The translations under genes and the position numbers were made by a program. Positions 18,178 through 27,332 of a DNA stretch of 64,000 nucleotides are shown here, piece by piece (position 1 is the first letter of the stretch; the number at the start of each line of letters is the position of its first letter). Source of the DNA: Flavobacterium sp. CG_23.5 (lineage in GTDB: Bacteria > Bacteroidota > Bacteroidia > Flavobacteriales > Flavobacteriaceae); contig NZ_JAGGNA010000001.1 of NCBI RefSeq assembly GCF_017875765.1, positions 2,569,001 to 2,633,000 of the forward strand, given 5' to 3'. Below the pieces are notes generated by a model. That model saw nothing but the letters and a program-made list of their open reading frames with translations. It was not told where the DNA came from and did not search any database.

Positions 18178-18783
18178 ATGAAAGTCCAAATAGCTAAAGC
18201 ATTATTTAATAGTCATTCGTACGCAGAATATAGAAAACTAGTTTCCGATTTATTACTTGAAAATAAATCAACAGGTAATGAGCAATCCGAGGATTTGACA
18301 CTTTACAGTACGCTAAATGAAACCCGAATGAATCGTTTAGATAAAACGATGGATATTACGGACGAAAACGGTTTTAAATTAAAGTCTTTAAAAGGAGAAT
18401 ACATCTGGTTAGTTATTTCCGAAGGATGGTGTGGTGATGCCGCACAAATAATGCCTATTGTCAATAAAATGGCTATAGAATCAGGTAAAATAGAATTGAA
18501 AATCGTTTTGCGCGATGAGAATGAAGATCTGATGAATTTGTATTTAACCAATAAAGGAAAAGCAATTCCAATAGTAATCATCATTGATAAAGAAACGGGA
18601 AATTTATTGGGACATTGGGGACCAAGACCAAAAGGAGCAGCTGATTTAATCAAAAACTATAAAAAAGAATTTGGAAGTCTTGATGAAAAGGCAAAAACCG
18701 ATTTGCAATTATGGTATTTGCATGATAAAGGATTAACTACTCAAGAAGAACTAATTAATTTAATGGCTGATTTAGAAAGTTAA
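18178..18783 (+). CDS. Thioredoxin-family protein with a single active-site cysteine
   Basis: 201 residues. The first 60 are helical. From about 60 a thioredoxin fold is visible: IWLVISEGWCGDAAQIMPIVNKM holds the WCGDA motif, where the second cysteine of CxxC is replaced (CGDA), followed by KGKAIPIVIIIDKETG with the cis-Pro region. This matches a Bacteroidota family usually annotated only as thioredoxin family protein. With one cysteine it cannot act as a classical dithiol reductase; a monothiol or bacilliredoxin-like role is possible. No signal peptide. Its 3' end overlaps the convergent toxin gene by 4 bp. Confidence 0.82.
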   Translation: MKVQIAKALFNSHSYAEYRKLVSDLLLENKSTGNEQSEDLTLYSTLNETRMNRLDKTMDITDENGFKLKSLKGEYIWLVISEGWCGDAAQIMPIVNKMAIESGKIELKIVLRDENEDLMNLYLTNKGKAIPIVIIIDKETGNLLGHWGPRPKGAADLIKNYKKEFGSLDEKAKTDLQLWYLHDKGLTTQEELINLMADLES

Positions 18784-19115
18784 TCAATTGAAATGTTTTT
18801 CGTTTTTCTGATTGTTTTTGGAGATCTACTTCCGTGAAAAGCCCTTAAGACTTCTATTCGTGTAGGTGTAATTCGGTAAATAATGAGATAGGAGCCCAGA
18901 ATAATATTGCGGTATTTTTTTGTTTTCCTTTCCAGATGGCGGCATTCAGGATGAAGAAGGTAGTTTTTTTCTAAATTTTTAACATCTAATGAAATTTCTT
19001 CGTAAAAAAATAAAGCTGCATTTTCACCAAAAGTTCTTTCGCCATATTCATAGATGTCTTGAATATCTTTATAAAAGAAAATTGATTGAACTACTTCTTT
19101 CTTTGTAATCTCCAT
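18780..19115 (-). CDS. RelE/ParE-type toxin
   Basis: 111 residues. The family pattern is visible: an N-terminal helix pair (FFYKDIQDIYEYGERTFGENAALFF), the HPECRHLERKTKKYRNIIL strand region, and SYLIIYRITPTRIEVLRAFHGSR, the ParE-like C-terminal strands with the basic tail. ParE toxins poison gyrase and RelE toxins cut mRNA; the subtype is not certain. The start ATG at 19113-19115 lies inside the 3' end of the upstream small gene (25-bp overlap), a classical antitoxin-toxin arrangement. Confidence 0.85.
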   Translation of the reverse strand: MEITKKEVVQSIFFYKDIQDIYEYGERTFGENAALFFYEEISLDVKNLEKNYLLHPECRHLERKTKKYRNIILGSYLIIYRITPTRIEVLRAFHGSRSPKTIRKTKNISID

Positions 19116-19255
19116 TCTTCAAATTTTAATCTAAATGCATTTTCAGATAAAAACGTTCCCTCTTCGGCTTCTTTAATTAAAGAGGTTAATTTTTTTTGAG
19201 ACATGGGTTTGCCTGGAGTTGCAAGATTTTTGGGGTTGTCTTCTTTTGTTTTCAT
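19091..19255 (-). CDS. Putative antitoxin of the ParE-type toxin
   Basis: A 54-residue protein (MKTKEDNPKNLATPGKPM at the start, SLIKEAEEGTFLSENAF in the middle, EEWRLQRKK at the end) that overlaps the toxin gene by 25 bp. The GKPMSQKKLTSLIKEAEEG stretch resembles the short Bacteroidota antitoxins that accompany ParE toxins. No clear DNA-binding domain is seen, so repression of its own promoter is uncertain. Called mainly from position and pattern. Confidence 0.7.
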   Translation of the reverse strand: MKTKEDNPKNLATPGKPMSQKKLTSLIKEAEEGTFLSENAFRLKFEEWRLQRKK

Positions 19256-19334
19256 AATAGTAAAATTAGTGAAAAGTATTGAAAATGAGTGTCGTTTTTA
19301 AAAATTATTCTTGATTTGCAAAGCTAATCTTAAC

Positions 19335-19877
19335 TTAGAAAGTAACTAGAGATAGACCTAAACTTATATTTCCAGAATCTCTTTGATTGTTTATGGGGAA
19401 AGAATAATGATTTAATTCGATAAAAAGTATAACATCATCAGAGTTTTGTATACCAAGACTTATTTTTTTGTAATCTCCCATTAAGTCGCCTCGACCCAGA
19501 GCTATTGCTTTTCCTAAACCAAGTTGGAGTGTAATTCGGGTATCGTCACCAATATTTGGGCTCAATCTAAAATTAGCAAAAACAGGAACAACAACTAATT
19601 TGTCTGTCCATTCCCAGTTAATTCCGGAATGGATTCCTAATCCAATCCATTTTTTGTAATGGATTCCATATCCAATTTTGGTTCCCAAACCATCGGGTAG
19701 AAACCAAGAACCTTTTTAATGGGTATATTGATCCTCGACATTTCTATCTGGATTTCCTCTTATAGGGATTGTAACGTCGAATTGTATATAAGTAAATTTT
19801 TTGCTTTGAGAAAAAACGGAAAAAGATAAAAACAAAAAAAGGGTAAGGGTTTTCAATGATTTCAAAACACTAGACAT
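19335..19877 (-). pseudogene. Outer-membrane beta-barrel-like protein interrupted by an in-frame TAA
   Basis: Reading from the ATG at 19875-19877 gives a clear signal peptide (SLKTLTLFLFLSFSVFSQS) and 53 codons, then TAA at 19716-19718. The same frame continues without another stop for 126 codons (GSWFLPDGLGTKIGYGIHYKKW at its start and SGNISLGLSLVTF at its end). The ending in alternating residues with a terminal Phe is typical of an outer-membrane barrel. One base change would restore a 180-residue protein. The start overlaps the truB stop by 8 bp, so the gene is the tail of the ftsX/uppP/truB operon. Alternatives are a sequencing error or recent inactivation. Confidence 0.75.
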
Positions 19878-20568
19878 TTGCCTCTAAACTATCCTCAAAT
19901 GCTGTGACATCAATGCCTTCATTCACATCATAATCACCAATTTTTGTTCGACGTAAGACCGTCAAATGAGAGCCCGAATTCATCGCCTTTCCAAAATCAA
20001 AAGCTAATGAGCGAATATAAGTTCCTTTGCTGCAAACGACTCTAAAATCGATTTCAGGAAGTGCAATTCTGGTAATTTCAAATTCGTGGATTGTAGTTTT
20101 TCTTGACGCAATTTCAATTGTTGCTCCCGCTCTGGCATGCTCGTATAAGCGAACGCCATCTTTTTTTATCGCAGAATAAATAGGTGGTTTTTGATCGATT
20201 TCACCCAAAAATTGTGTCACGGTTTCATGAATCAAAGCCTCATCAATATGTTCCGTTGGAAAAGTTTGATCTATTTCGGTTTCTAAATCGTATGAAGGAG
20301 TAGTCGATCCTATGAAAAACGTTCCGGTATATTCCTTGGCTTGACCTTGAAGTTCGGTAATTCTTTTGGTAAATTTCCCTGTGCAAACTAATAGCAATCC
20401 AGTTGCGAGAGGATCTAAGGTTCCGGCATGGCCAATTTTAAACTTCTTTGGAAGTCCCAGTTTATTAATTAGCGCATATTTTAATTTATTCACCGCCTGA
20501 AAGGAAGTCCAATGCAGTGGTTTGTCAATGAGTAAAATTTGTCCTTCTAAGAATTCTTCGGCTGTCAT
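19870..20568 (-). CDS. truB: tRNA pseudouridine(55) synthase
   Basis: 232 residues. Makes pseudouridine 55 in the T-loop of tRNAs. The catalytic Asp is in GHAGTLDPLATGLLLV (about residue 52), and other family text is KPLHWTSFQAVNKLK, KPPIYSAIKKDGVRLYEHAR and CSKGTYIRSLAFDFG. It lacks the C-terminal PUA domain of longer TruB proteins, as in other Flavobacteriia. It overlaps the uppP stop by one base and overlaps the next gene by 8 bp. Confidence 0.96.
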   Translation of the reverse strand: MTAEEFLEGQILLIDKPLHWTSFQAVNKLKYALINKLGLPKKFKIGHAGTLDPLATGLLLVCTGKFTKRITELQGQAKEYTGTFFIGSTTPSYDLETEIDQTFPTEHIDEALIHETVTQFLGEIDQKPPIYSAIKKDGVRLYEHARAGATIEIASRKTTIHEFEITRIALPEIDFRVVCSKGTYIRSLAFDFGKAMNSGSHLTVLRRTKIGDYDVNEGIDVTAFEDSLEANV

Positions 20569-21368
20569 TAAATAATAGTCAAGGGATGAATAAAAAAGTG
20601 GATTATCAATAAGATGATACCAGCTGCAATTCGGTAATAACCAAAAAGTTTAAATCCTTTTTTACTTAAAAATTCTATGAATGATTTTATAGCCAATAGT
20701 GCCACTATAAACGCAATAACATTTCCAATAATCAGATAGTTGATTTGGTCGTGAGTCAGTACATAACCATCTTTGTAATAATCATAACATTTTTTTGCGG
20801 TTGCGCCTAACATCGTTGGCACGGCAAGGAAAAATGAAAATTCTGCTGCAGTTGTTCGAGATAGTTTTTGAGACATTCCGCCTACAATACTGGCGCCACT
20901 TCTTGAAACACCTGGAATCATGGCAAGACATTGGAACAAACCAATTTTAAACGCTTGTAGATACGTAATTTCTTTGCTTACTGGCGAAGAAACTTCGGGA
21001 ACGGCAAACCAATCATCGACTTTTAATAAAATGATTCCTCCAATCAAAAGAGAAACGGCTACCGTAACAGGGCTTTCTAGCAAAGCATCTATTTTTTTGC
21101 TGAAAAGCAATCCAAAAACTACCGCTGGAATAAAAGCAACCAATAATTTGAAATAAAAATCAAAGGATTGGAAAAAACGTTTAAAATATAAAACAACCAC
21201 CGAAAGGATTGCTCCCAATTGAATTACAATGGTAAAAAGCTTGGTAAAATCGTCATGTGCAATGCCAAAAAAAGAAGAGGCAATAATCATATGCCCAGTT
21301 GAAGAAACGGGTAAAAATTCCGTAATTCCTTCAATAATGGCAAGAACAATAGCTTGTAATGTATTCAT
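20568..21368 (-). CDS. uppP: Undecaprenyl-diphosphatase (bacitracin resistance type)
   Basis: 266 residues, about eight TM helices. It dephosphorylates undecaprenyl diphosphate to recycle the lipid carrier for peptidoglycan and other envelope polymers. Both active-site motifs are present: the glutamate-rich [15 protein letters not shown] near residue 15 and [14 protein letters not shown] near residue 155. It starts one base after the DUF3098 stop and is coupled to truB. Confidence 0.97.
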   Translation of the reverse strand: MNTLQAIVLAIIEGITEFLPVSSTGHMIIASSFFGIAHDDFTKLFTIVIQLGAILSVVVLYFKRFFQSFDFYFKLLVAFIPAVVFGLLFSKKIDALLESPVTVAVSLLIGGIILLKVDDWFAVPEVSSPVSKEITYLQAFKIGLFQCLAMIPGVSRSGASIVGGMSQKLSRTTAAEFSFFLAVPTMLGATAKKCYDYYKDGYVLTHDQINYLIIGNVIAFIVALLAIKSFIEFLSKKGFKLFGYYRIAAGIILLIIHFFIHPLTII

Positions 21369-21611
21369 TTAAACTTTTTTTGGATTTTTAAGAATAGCAT
21401 AAACAGTGATTCCAAAACCAATAAGTACAGTTGTTGGTGCTAATCTAATTCTTCTGAAACTGAAGATGTCTTCACTAAATACATTTGGGTTATCGCTTCC
21501 ACCACCTGACATGAGTATAAAACCAAGTGCTATGACTCCAATCCCAATTAATAGAATTTTATAATTTACTTTCTCAAAAAGGAATTCGTGGTTTTGTTCG
21601 TTATTTTTCAT
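21369..21611 (-). CDS. DUF3098 family membrane protein
   Basis: 80 residues with two TM helices (about 17-37 and 59-75) and the loop SGGGSDNPNVFSEDIFSFRR, the hallmark of DUF3098. The family is known almost only from Bacteroidota and lies between ftsX and uppP, as here. Function unknown; the position suggests a part in cell envelope growth or division. Confidence 0.9.
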   Translation of the reverse strand: MKNNEQNHEFLFEKVNYKILLIGIGVIALGFILMSGGGSDNPNVFSEDIFSFRRIRLAPTTVLIGFGITVYAILKNPKKV

Positions 21612-21671
21612 GTTTTATATTCTATTATTTTTTGCATTTATTCACTGAACACTGAGACTGAACAGGGAATA

Positions 21672-22547
21672 CTAGTAAAGGTCGTCTGTTCTCAAATTCA
21701 AGAAACGTTGTGTAGCAAAGTAAGTGCTCAACCAAGTAATTAAAATACCAATTCCCAAAACGCCTAATAATACCAAACCAATTAGTGCTTTGTCATCAAG
21801 AATGCCAAGATTCGGGAAATTAGTTTGAACATAAATCAAAACACCAATCAACGCAATAATAGCTAAACCAGCGCCCAAAAGACCAAGTTTTAAGCTTCGT
21901 ATTACAAATGGTTTTCTGATAAATGATTTTGTCGCGCCAACCATTTGCATGGTTTTGATGATAAATCGGTGCGAATGGATTGATAAACGCAATGAACTAT
22001 TAATTAATAAAACGGCTATAAAGGTCAGAAAAACACTAACGATTAGAATCCACATACTTACTTTTTTAATATTGTCATTGACTAAATTCACTAATTGTTT
22101 GTCATAAACGATATCCGAAATCATTGTGTTTTTGCGCAAGCCAGTTTCGATTTTTGCGATACTGTCCTTAACTACATAATCTGCTTTTAGATGAATGTCA
22201 AAGGAGTTTTGTAACGGGTTTTCACCAAGGAATTCCAAGAAATCTTCACCAATAATATCTGTATGTTGTTTTGCTGCAGCTTCTTTGGCTACGTAATCGT
22301 ATGATTTTACAAAACGGCTTGCTTTTAATTCAGTTCCAAAATTTTTCAAAATACTGTCATTAGCTTCATTCTTGAAAAATACGGTCATCGCAATATTTTC
22401 TTTGAAATCGTTAGCTAATTTTTTAGAATTTATAATAAAAAACCCAAGTATTCCCAATAGGAATAAGACTAAGAATACACTTAGCACTACTGAAAAATAA
22501 GAGGAAATTAACCGGCGTTTTTGAAAATTATCAAAGGAAGAACTCAT
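21672..22547 (-). CDS. ftsX: Cell division protein FtsX (permease-like)
   Basis: 291 residues. One N-terminal TM (20-40), a periplasmic domain of about 120 residues (FKENIAMTVFFKNEA onward, with ELKASRFVKSYDYV), then three TMs in the FtsX permease domain (about 170-275). FtsEX couples cytosolic ATP hydrolysis to periplasmic peptidoglycan hydrolase activation. ftsE is not adjacent, which is normal in Bacteroidota. First gene of the run ftsX, DUF3098, uppP, truB. Confidence 0.92.
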   Translation of the reverse strand: MSSSFDNFQKRRLISSYFSVVLSVFLVLFLLGILGFFIINSKKLANDFKENIAMTVFFKNEANDSILKNFGTELKASRFVKSYDYVAKEAAAKQHTDIIGEDFLEFLGENPLQNSFDIHLKADYVVKDSIAKIETGLRKNTMISDIVYDKQLVNLVNDNIKKVSMWILIVSVFLTFIAVLLINSSLRLSIHSHRFIIKTMQMVGATKSFIRKPFVIRSLKLGLLGAGLAIIALIGVLIYVQTNFPNLGILDDKALIGLVLLGVLGIGILITWLSTYFATQRFLNLRTDDLY

Positions 22548-22715
22548 AGTTTATTGAAATTATTGGGTAAAAATAATAAAGAATTTCTTTATTTAAAGTT
22601 AATAACGCTCAAAGTTTTAACTTTCGTACAATAAACGTAAATTTGGCACCTAAAATAAACGTTTCCACTAAAAAACGCAGCAACTTAGTAACTCCGTTAC
22701 TTTGAATCTTATATT

Positions 22716-25700
22716 ATGAAATACAATCCGAACGAAATAGAGGCCAAATGGCAGAAATATTGGGCAGAAAATCAAACTTTTGCCGCACAAAATAATTCCG
22801 AAAAACCAAAACATTACGTACTTGATATGTTTCCTTATCCATCAGGAGCGGGATTGCACGTTGGGCATCCGTTGGGTTACATCGCTTCTGATGTGTATTC
22901 TCGATACAAAAGACATCAGGGTTATAATGTATTGCATCCAATGGGTTATGACAGTTTTGGGTTGCCAGCCGAACAATATGCGATTCAAACAGGTCAGCGT
23001 CCCGAAGATACTACCTCGGTAAATATTGATGGAGGAGTTGACAAAGAAGGAAATAAAATTGCCGGATACAGAAAACAGTTGGATAAAATTGGATTTTCAT
23101 TCGATTGGAGTCGTGAAGTCCGTACTTCAAACCCGGATTATTACAAACATACGCAATGGATTTTCATCCAATTATTCAATTCTTGGTACAATAAAAACAG
23201 CGACAAAGCAGAAGATATTTCGACCTTGGTTTCGATTTTTGAAAAGGATGGAAATGCAAATGTCAATGCGGTTTGCGATGAAAATATAGAGATTTTTTTA
23301 GCAAATGAATGGAACGCTTTCGCAAAAGAACAGCAGGAGAAAATCCTTTTACAATATAGATTGACATATTTGGCCGAGACTGAGGTAAACTGGTGTCCGG
23401 GATTAGGGACGGTTTTGGCGAATGACGAAATTGTAAACGGTGTTTCGGAACGTGGTGGTTTTACGGTTGTCCGTAAAAAAATGACCCAATGGAGCATGCG
23501 AATTTCTGCTTATGCAGAGCGTTTGTTACAAGGTTTGAATGATATTGACTGGAGTGAAAGCATCAAGGAAAGCCAGAGAAACTGGATTGGAAAATCCGTT
23601 GGAGCGACTGTTTCTTTTAAGCTAAAGGAACATGAAGCTGATATCCCAGTTTTCACTACTCGTCCTGATACCATTTTTGGAGTTACGTTTATGACATTGG
23701 CACCGGAACATGAGTTGGTTGCTCAAATTACCACTCCAGAACAAAAATCGGAAGTAGAATCCTATATAGAAAAAACATCAAAACGTTCTGAAAGAGAACG
23801 TATGGCTGATGTAAAAACTATTTCGGGAGTATTTACTGGAGCGTATGCAGAACATCCGTTTACCAAAGAACCCATTCCGGTTTGGATTGGGGATTATGTT
23901 TTGGCGGGTTACGGAACAGGAGCTGTTATGGCGGTTCCTTGTGGAGACGAAAGAGATTATGCTTTTGCAAATTTCTTCAAAGGTCAAAACGGAATGCAGG
24001 AAATCAAGAACATTTTTGCGAATGTGGATATTTCCAAAGAAGCGTATGGTTCTAAAGACATTGTCATTATTGCCAATTCTGATTTCTTGAATGGATTGAA
24101 TTACAAAGAAGCGACCAAAAAAGTTATCGAGGAATTAGAAAAATTAAATCAAGGAAAAGGAAAAACCAATTACCGTTTGCGTGATGCCGTTTTCTCTCGC
24201 CAAAGATATTGGGGAGAACCATTTCCGGTGTATTATGTGAATGGCTTGCCGCAAATGATTGATCCAAAATATTTGCCAATCATTTTGCCAGAAGTAGAGA
24301 AATACTTGCCAACCGAAGAGGGATTACCGCCTTTAGGAAATGCAACAATTTGGGCTTGGGATACCAAAAACAATGAAGTTATCAATACAGATTTAGTAGA
24401 TAATAATACCGTTTTCCCTTTAGAATTGAACACGATGCCGGGTTGGGCAGGAAGTTCATGGTATTGGATGCGTTATATGGATGCGCATAATGAAACTGAA
24501 TTTGCCAGTAAAGAGGCGCTAAAATATTGGGAAAGCGTAGATTTGTACATTGGCGGGAGCGAACACGCAACAGGTCATTTATTATATTCTCGTTTTTGGA
24601 ATAAATTCTTAAAAGATAAAGGTTTTGCCCCAACAGAAGAACCATTCAAGAAACTGATTAATCAGGGAATGATTTTGGGAATGAGTGCTTTTGTGCATAA
24701 AATTAAGAACATTGGATATTTTAAAAATAATGATAAAGACGAAATATTTAATGATTTATTCGATGATTTATTAGGTAATGTAGTTATTTCATATGACTTG
24801 TTAGAAGGGAAAAAAGAATATGATGCTGTAGCCGGAGAATTATATAATTTAGGAAATATTGCAAATGGAGTTAATTTTGATTTTTCAGTATTGACAAATT
24901 TAGGATTTGAGTTAGATAAAATAACTTTTACAACTTACCAAAGTCATTCTCCATTAGAACATGTAAATGTGCAGGATGAATTAGATTTTGAAAGATATAA
25001 TATATGGAACAGGGAGGATTTAATTAAAGAACCGATTGTTAACTCAAAGGGGAAAATAAAAGTTTCACGCGAAATCGAAAAAATGTCAAAATCGAAATAC
25101 AATGTGGTGACTCCAGATGATATTTGTAACGAATACGGAGCAGATACCTTGCGTTTGTATGAGATGTTCTTAGGACCATTGGAACAAGCAAAACCATGGA
25201 ATACTGCAGGAATTTCGGGAGTTTTTGGTTTCTTGAAAAAACTGTGCCGTTTGTATTTTGATGAAAATGGTTTGATTGTCACCAATAACGAACCCACAAA
25301 AGACAACTTGAAAAGTTTACACAAAACCATCAAAAAAGTGGCGGAAGATATTGAGAGTTTCTCATTCAATACATCGGTTTCTCAGTTTATGATTTGTGTG
25401 AATGAATTGTCAACTCAAAATTGTCATTCTCGTGCCATTCTGGAACCATTGGCTATTGTGATTTCGCCTTATGCGCCACACATTGCCGAAGAATTATGGT
25501 CGTTATTAGGGAATGCAGGTTCGATTGCAACGGTTGATTTTCCAATATTTGAGGCGCAACATTTAGTGGAAAGCAACAAGGAATATCCAGTTTCATTCAA
25601 TGGAAAAATGCGTTTCACTATGGTTTTACCTTTGGATTTAACCAAAGAACAAATCGAGGAAGTTGTAATGAAAGACGAAAGAACCATCAAACAATTAGAA

Positions 25701-25760
25701 GGAAGAACACCAAATAAAGTGATTATTGTTCCGGGGAAAATAATTAATTTGGTTGGTTAA
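22716..25760 (+). CDS. leuS: Leucyl-tRNA synthetase with an enlarged segment before KMSKS
   Basis: 1014 residues, longer than E. coli LeuRS (860). The HIGH-type motif is in PSGAGLHVGHPLG (about 44-56). The CP1 editing domain (about 290-490) has TTRPDTIFGVTF and GTGAVMAVPCGDERD. KMSKS is at 789-793. The section between NQGMILGMSAF (about 649) and KMSKS is about 135 residues, AT-rich and unlike the usual flavobacterial sequence there; it corresponds to the leucine-specific domain region. A smaller insert near 165-215 (NKNSDKAEDISTLVSIFEK) is a normal Bacteroidota feature. The ATG at 22716 gives MKYNPNEIEAKWQKYW, the standard start. TTACTTTG at 22697-22704 is a near-consensus -7 box. Confidence 0.96.
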   Translation: MKYNPNEIEAKWQKYWAENQTFAAQNNSEKPKHYVLDMFPYPSGAGLHVGHPLGYIASDVYSRYKRHQGYNVLHPMGYDSFGLPAEQYAIQTGQRPEDTTSVNIDGGVDKEGNKIAGYRKQLDKIGFSFDWSREVRTSNPDYYKHTQWIFIQLFNSWYNKNSDKAEDISTLVSIFEKDGNANVNAVCDENIEIFLANEWNAFAKEQQEKILLQYRLTYLAETEVNWCPGLGTVLANDEIVNGVSERGGFTVVRKKMTQWSMRISAYAERLLQGLNDIDWSESIKESQRNWIGKSVGATVSFKLKEHEADIPVFTTRPDTIFGVTFMTLAPEHELVAQITTPEQKSEVESYIEKTSKRSERERMADVKTISGVFTGAYAEHPFTKEPIPVWIGDYVLAGYGTGAVMAVPCGDERDYAFANFFKGQNGMQEIKNIFANVDISKEAYGSKDIVIIANSDFLNGLNYKEATKKVIEELEKLNQGKGKTNYRLRDAVFSRQRYWGEPFPVYYVNGLPQMIDPKYLPIILPEVEKYLPTEEGLPPLGNATIWAWDTKNNEVINTDLVDNNTVFPLELNTMPGWAGSSWYWMRYMDAHNETEFASKEALKYWESVDLYIGGSEHATGHLLYSRFWNKFLKDKGFAPTEEPFKKLINQGMILGMSAFVHKIKNIGYFKNNDKDEIFNDLFDDLLGNVVISYDLLEGKKEYDAVAGELYNLGNIANGVNFDFSVLTNLGFELDKITFTTYQSHSPLEHVNVQDELDFERYNIWNREDLIKEPIVNSKGKIKVSREIEKMSKSKYNVVTPDDICNEYGADTLRLYEMFLGPLEQAKPWNTAGISGVFGFLKKLCRLYFDENGLIVTNNEPTKDNLKSLHKTIKKVAEDIESFSFNTSVSQFMICVNELSTQNCHSRAILEPLAIVISPYAPHIAEELWSLLGNAGSIATVDFPIFEAQHLVESNKEYPVSFNGKMRFTMVLPLDLTKEQIEEVVMKDERTIKQLEGRTPNKVIIVPGKIINLVG

Positions 25761-25815
25761 TAGGAATATGACGAATGGTAAAGTTGCACTGCAGTGCGTC
25801 TTTACAAGGAATATT

Positions 25816-25853
25816 AAAATCCAAATTTCAACAATTGTTGAAATTTGGATTTT
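25816..25853 (+). terminator. Terminator after leuS
   Basis: A perfect 38-base palindrome (two 19-base arms, centre at 25834/25835) followed by T runs, 55 bp after the leuS stop. A strong intrinsic terminator, symmetrical enough to act in both directions. Confidence 0.85.
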
Positions 25854-26010
25854 TTTGTGTTTCTTTTTTTATTTTAGACCTCGTGTTTATTGAGGTTTGC
25901 TGTTTACTAATCAATTATCTAAAAAAAAATATTTTATAATTTGTAACATTTTAATAATTCCCGTATCCAAAGGCAGGATCCAATTAATTAACAATTTAAA
26001 TCTATTAAAA

Positions 26011-26859
26011 ATGAAAAATTATATCTTCTTGCCTATCGTTCTGTTATTTTCAGCATTGTGTTTAAATGTATTTGGACAAACTAAATCATATCCCTTTGAG
26101 GTTGCCAAAACTGGAAACGGAAAGCAATCCATAATCTTCTTGCCTGGATTTGCCAGTTCTGGCGATGTTTGGAATGAAACAAAATCTAATTTTGAAAAAG
26201 ATTTTACGTGTTACACTTTTACAATGGCTGGTTTTGCCGGAGTTAAACCACAACCCAACGCTTCATTTAAAAATTGGGAAATAGAAATTGTGAACTATAT
26301 TAAAGCAAATAAAATAGAAAAACCAATTATAGTTGGTCACAGTATGGGTGGAGGACTTGCGTTGGCTATTGCTTCGGATTATCCTGAGCTAATAAGTAAA
26401 ATTGCAGTTGTTGATGCGCTTCCTTGTTTGGCAGCTTTGAGAGACCCGTCTTTTAAATCGCAAGAAAATAACAATTGTGCTTCAATGGTCAATCAAATAG
26501 CGGCTATGCCTGAAGATGACTTCTATCAAATGCAGAAAAGGAACATGGCTATGCTTTTAGCAGATGCCTCAAAACAAGATGAAGCAATAAGTTGGAGTAT
26601 GAAATCAAACCGAACAACTTTTGGTGAAATGTATTGTGATTTTTCAAATACCGATTTGAGAGATAAAATTGCAACAATAAAATGTCCTTCATTAATAGTA
26701 TTGGAATTTGGTTTTTCAAATTATAAAGCTCCTATAGAAGCACAATATAAAAACTTAAAAACCGCCAGTTTTGAATATGCAAACAAAGGCTTACACTTTA
26801 TTATGTATGACGACAAAGATTGGTATCTAGCACAACTAAGTAATTTTATAAAATCATAA
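26011..26859 (+). CDS. Secreted alpha/beta hydrolase
   Basis: 282 residues from the ATG at 26011. The signal peptide is MKNYIFLPIVLLFSALCLNV, cut near FGQTKS. The nucleophile elbow GHSMGGG places the catalytic Ser at about 111; the HG-type oxyanion region is IIFLPGFASSGDVW; the likely acid and histidine are in VVDALP-proximal loops and GLHFIMYDD. The enzyme is periplasmic or secreted; its substrate is unknown. A start at 25897 would add 38 unlikely residues ahead of the signal peptide. The ECF sigma gene starts 2 bp after its stop, so hydrolase, sigma factor and the following membrane protein probably form one operon. Confidence 0.85.
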   Translation: MKNYIFLPIVLLFSALCLNVFGQTKSYPFEVAKTGNGKQSIIFLPGFASSGDVWNETKSNFEKDFTCYTFTMAGFAGVKPQPNASFKNWEIEIVNYIKANKIEKPIIVGHSMGGGLALAIASDYPELISKIAVVDALPCLAALRDPSFKSQENNNCASMVNQIAAMPEDDFYQMQKRNMAMLLADASKQDEAISWSMKSNRTTFGEMYCDFSNTDLRDKIATIKCPSLIVLEFGFSNYKAPIEAQYKNLKTASFEYANKGLHFIMYDDKDWYLAQLSNFIKS

Positions 26860-26861
26860 CA

Positions 26862-27332
26862 ATGGAGTTTGAACAACTATACAAATCCTATTGGCAAAAG
26901 GTTTTTCGATTGTGCATGGGTTACGTAAATGATTATGATATTGCACAGGACATTGCACAGGAAACATTTATTATTGTTTGGCAAAAACTCCACACGTTTA
27001 GAAATGAATCGGGTGTTGGAACTTGGATTTTCCGAATTGCATCGAACAATTGCTTGAGACAAATTGATAAAGAAAAACGATTTCCCAAGTCGGAACTTCC
27101 AATAAATATTACCGAAGAAAAACACTATTCGGTAGAACCTCAGATTCAATTTTTGTACAAATGCATTGCCGAATTGCCAGAAATCGATCGTATCATTATT
27201 TCACTCGAACTGGAAGAGGTCAAACAAGCTGAAATTGCTAATATCGTGGGACTCTCAGAAGCCAATACAAGAGTGAAAATTCATAGAATAAAAGAAAGAT
27301 TAACCCAAAAATTTAAAGAAAATGGACAATAA
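26862..27332 (+). CDS. ECF-type RNA polymerase sigma factor
   Basis: 156 residues. Region 2 is clear (DYDIAQDIAQETFIIVWQKL, then GVGTWIFRIASNNCLRQIDK), as is region 4 (PEIDRIIISLELEEVKQAEI and GLSEANTRVKIHRIKERL). Such factors redirect RNA polymerase to a small regulon and are usually held by an anti-sigma factor. The next gene overlaps its 3' end by 11 bp and encodes a membrane protein, the position of an anti-sigma factor. Confidence 0.93.
   Translation: MEFEQLYKSYWQKVFRLCMGYVNDYDIAQDIAQETFIIVWQKLHTFRNESGVGTWIFRIASNNCLRQIDKEKRFPKSELPINITEEKHYSVEPQIQFLYKCIAELPEIDRIIISLELEEVKQAEIANIVGLSEANTRVKIHRIKERLTQKFKENGQ

Noticed and set aside
24656..25082. Intein in LeuRS
   Set aside because: The segment has no Cys/Ser at the left junction, no His-Asn at the right junction and no endonuclease motifs; it fits an expanded native domain.
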